Below are positions 62,770-64,000 of a DNA stretch of 64,000 bases, piece after piece. The notes under the pieces are model-generated. The model saw only the letters and a list, made by a program, of their open reading frames with translations, did no database searches and was not told where the DNA came from. The stretch's first letter is position 1, and every line of letters begins with the position of its first letter. The DNA comes from Pseudoips prasinana (taxonomy: Eukaryota; Arthropoda; Insecta; Lepidoptera; Nolidae), in assembly GCA_951640165.1 (NCBI GenBank), contig OX621257.1, positions 4,909,201 through 4,973,200 on the forward strand. The letters are read 5' to 3'. The translations under genes and the position numbers were made by a program.

Positions 62770-63804
62770 TTATTCATCCAAATTTATTTTATCACCTTCA
62801 AAGTATGCTCCTTTAGAAACGATACACTTACGCCAACGAATAATCCATTCATCAAAACATTTTTTAAACGCTGCTTTCGGAATTGAGTTCAGTTCTCGCC
62901 GCGAATTCTCCTTTATGTCTTCTACCGATTGAAAATAGATACCACGAAGTGGTAATTTGAGTTTAGGAAAAAGAAAGTAGTCAGCTGGAGAATATGGTGG
63001 TTGCTGGATGGTATTTGTTGAGTGTTTGGTCAAAAATTCGTTCACAATGATGGCCTTGTGCAAAGGCGCATTATCGTGGTGCAAAATCCAAGAATTTTCT
63101 TTTCACATATCTGGCCTTTTTCGTCGATTTTGCTCTCTTAAACGCCGCATAACGCTCAAATAATATTCTTTATTTACCGTTCGACCTTCGAATTCAGAGT
63201 GCACAACACCGCGATAGTAAAAGAAAACAGTCAACATGACTTTGACTTTTGATCGACTTTGGCGTGGTTTTTCCGGTTTCAGTTCAGTTGGAAGACGCCA
63301 CTCCGAAGCTTGTTGACTAGTTTGCATGTCAAACTCGTAAACCCACGTCTCGCCACCAGTAACAATGCGTTTTATGAATGTTGGGTCGGAATTGACTCGT
63401 TCTACCATGTCCTCAGCGACTTTCATGCGATTGAGTTTTTGGAGAAAATTCAGACCTTTTGGGACTAGCCGAGCGGTAACATGTTTCATACCCAAATGAT
63501 TAGTTAAAATGGTACGAATCGACTCGGGAGATACAGAAAGTTCTGAATGAGGATTTTCAGTCACTATTTCCTTCACTTTTCCGATGTTAACTTCAGTTGC
63601 AGTCGTTGATGGCCTACCAGAGCGAGGCAAATCTTTCATCACATCTCGACCGCTTTTGAACGCTTTGAACCACTCATAAGCACGAGTTTTTGATAAAGTC
63701 GATTCACCGTAAGCCTTCTGTAACATTTTCAGTGACTCCGAACACGAAATTCCATTAGCGATGCAAAATTTAAGACAAACTCTTTGTTCGATATTTTTGT
63801 CCAT
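62770..63804 (-). pseudogene. mariner transposase, full length, inactivated
   Basis: One frame of 345 codons from ATG at 63804 to the stop at 62770 covers the whole protein: N-terminal HTH half with CLKFCIANGISCSESLKML and RAYEWFKAFKSG, linker GRPSTT, then the D,D34D catalytic part. Three defects are visible. The first catalytic Asp (expected TGDETW) is Gly in TGGETWVY, at about residue 151. A TGA at 63103-63105 replaces an expected Trp codon before HHDNAPLH. The third block reads PPYSPADYFLF with four residues lost before the Asp. HHDN keeps the second Asp. Terminal inverted repeats were not identified. Distinct from the mariner at 1-234. Confidence 0.92.
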
Positions 63805-63825
63805 TATGAAATTCGCAATACACAC

Positions 63826-64000
63826 TATATATGATATTACTCAAACCAGCACTGTATTTAATATAAATAACAGAGGTAACTCAAACTCCGCGCCAAAATG
63901 GAAAACAGTTGTGCCAATGATATCACTTATTTTAAGGTAGAATATCGAGTACAATACCACCACTATAACAACTTGTACTTTTAACCTGTATTCTATGAAT
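63826..64000. other. flank of the mariner, nothing recognised
   Basis: No TIR matching the other side (about 62733) was seen before the window ends. Confidence 0.4.

Overview
The window looks like a piece of a moth or butterfly (Lepidoptera) nuclear genome. It is AT-rich and almost every stretch of a few hundred bases belongs to an interspersed repeat: Helitron-like elements ending in GC-hairpin plus CTAG, four tRNA-headed SINE families with ATT-type or A-rich tails, 5'-truncated non-LTR retrotransposon (LINE) 3' ends with ATG ATG ATG or ACAT tails, TA-flanked MITEs and mariner remnants. No bacterial-type operon, CRISPR array or prokaryotic promoter is present. Only one host exon could be recognised.

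Layout. 1-9 kb: a mariner C-terminus at the left edge, a Helitron-like trimer, SINE and LINE fragments, and at 7397-7577 (minus) a 181-nt spliced exon for TM3 to TM4 of a class A neuropeptide receptor, best matched from memory to the ecdysis-triggering-hormone receptor. The rest of the window is then probably intron or upstream DNA of that gene. 9-11.5 kb: a Helitron-like element whose body is a tandem array with higher-order structure. 11.5-35 kb: SINEs, RTE-type and R1/I-type LINE remnants, Helitron-like copies, MITEs and deep nests such as 30540-32200.

35.8-42.4 kb is the most striking part. A 6.6-kb array of 18 near-identical units of about 370 bp, each with a 72-nt tRNA-like gene with intact A and B boxes, changes orientation once near 39413 (10 units on the minus strand, then 8 on the plus strand). 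It sits inside a SINE and is bounded by an exact 12-bp direct repeat. A solo relative without the tRNA-like core lies at about 16990-17290.

42.5-64 kb: TIR elements, more nests, a 739-codon intact reverse transcriptase ORF (46783-49002) with a C-terminal zinc-knuckle and nuclease-like region, an R1-type LINE with an 11-bp target duplication (53124-54253), a Harbinger-like MITE inside a SINE (55455-56162), a triple nest at 58.1-58.9 kb, a Jockey-like LINE 3' end (59880-60650), and at the right edge a full-length but dead mariner transposase (62770-63804, minus).

The genes do not form a pathway. The host content is one receptor exon; the rest records successive waves of transposition. Family names are from recognition by eye; no database search was run.
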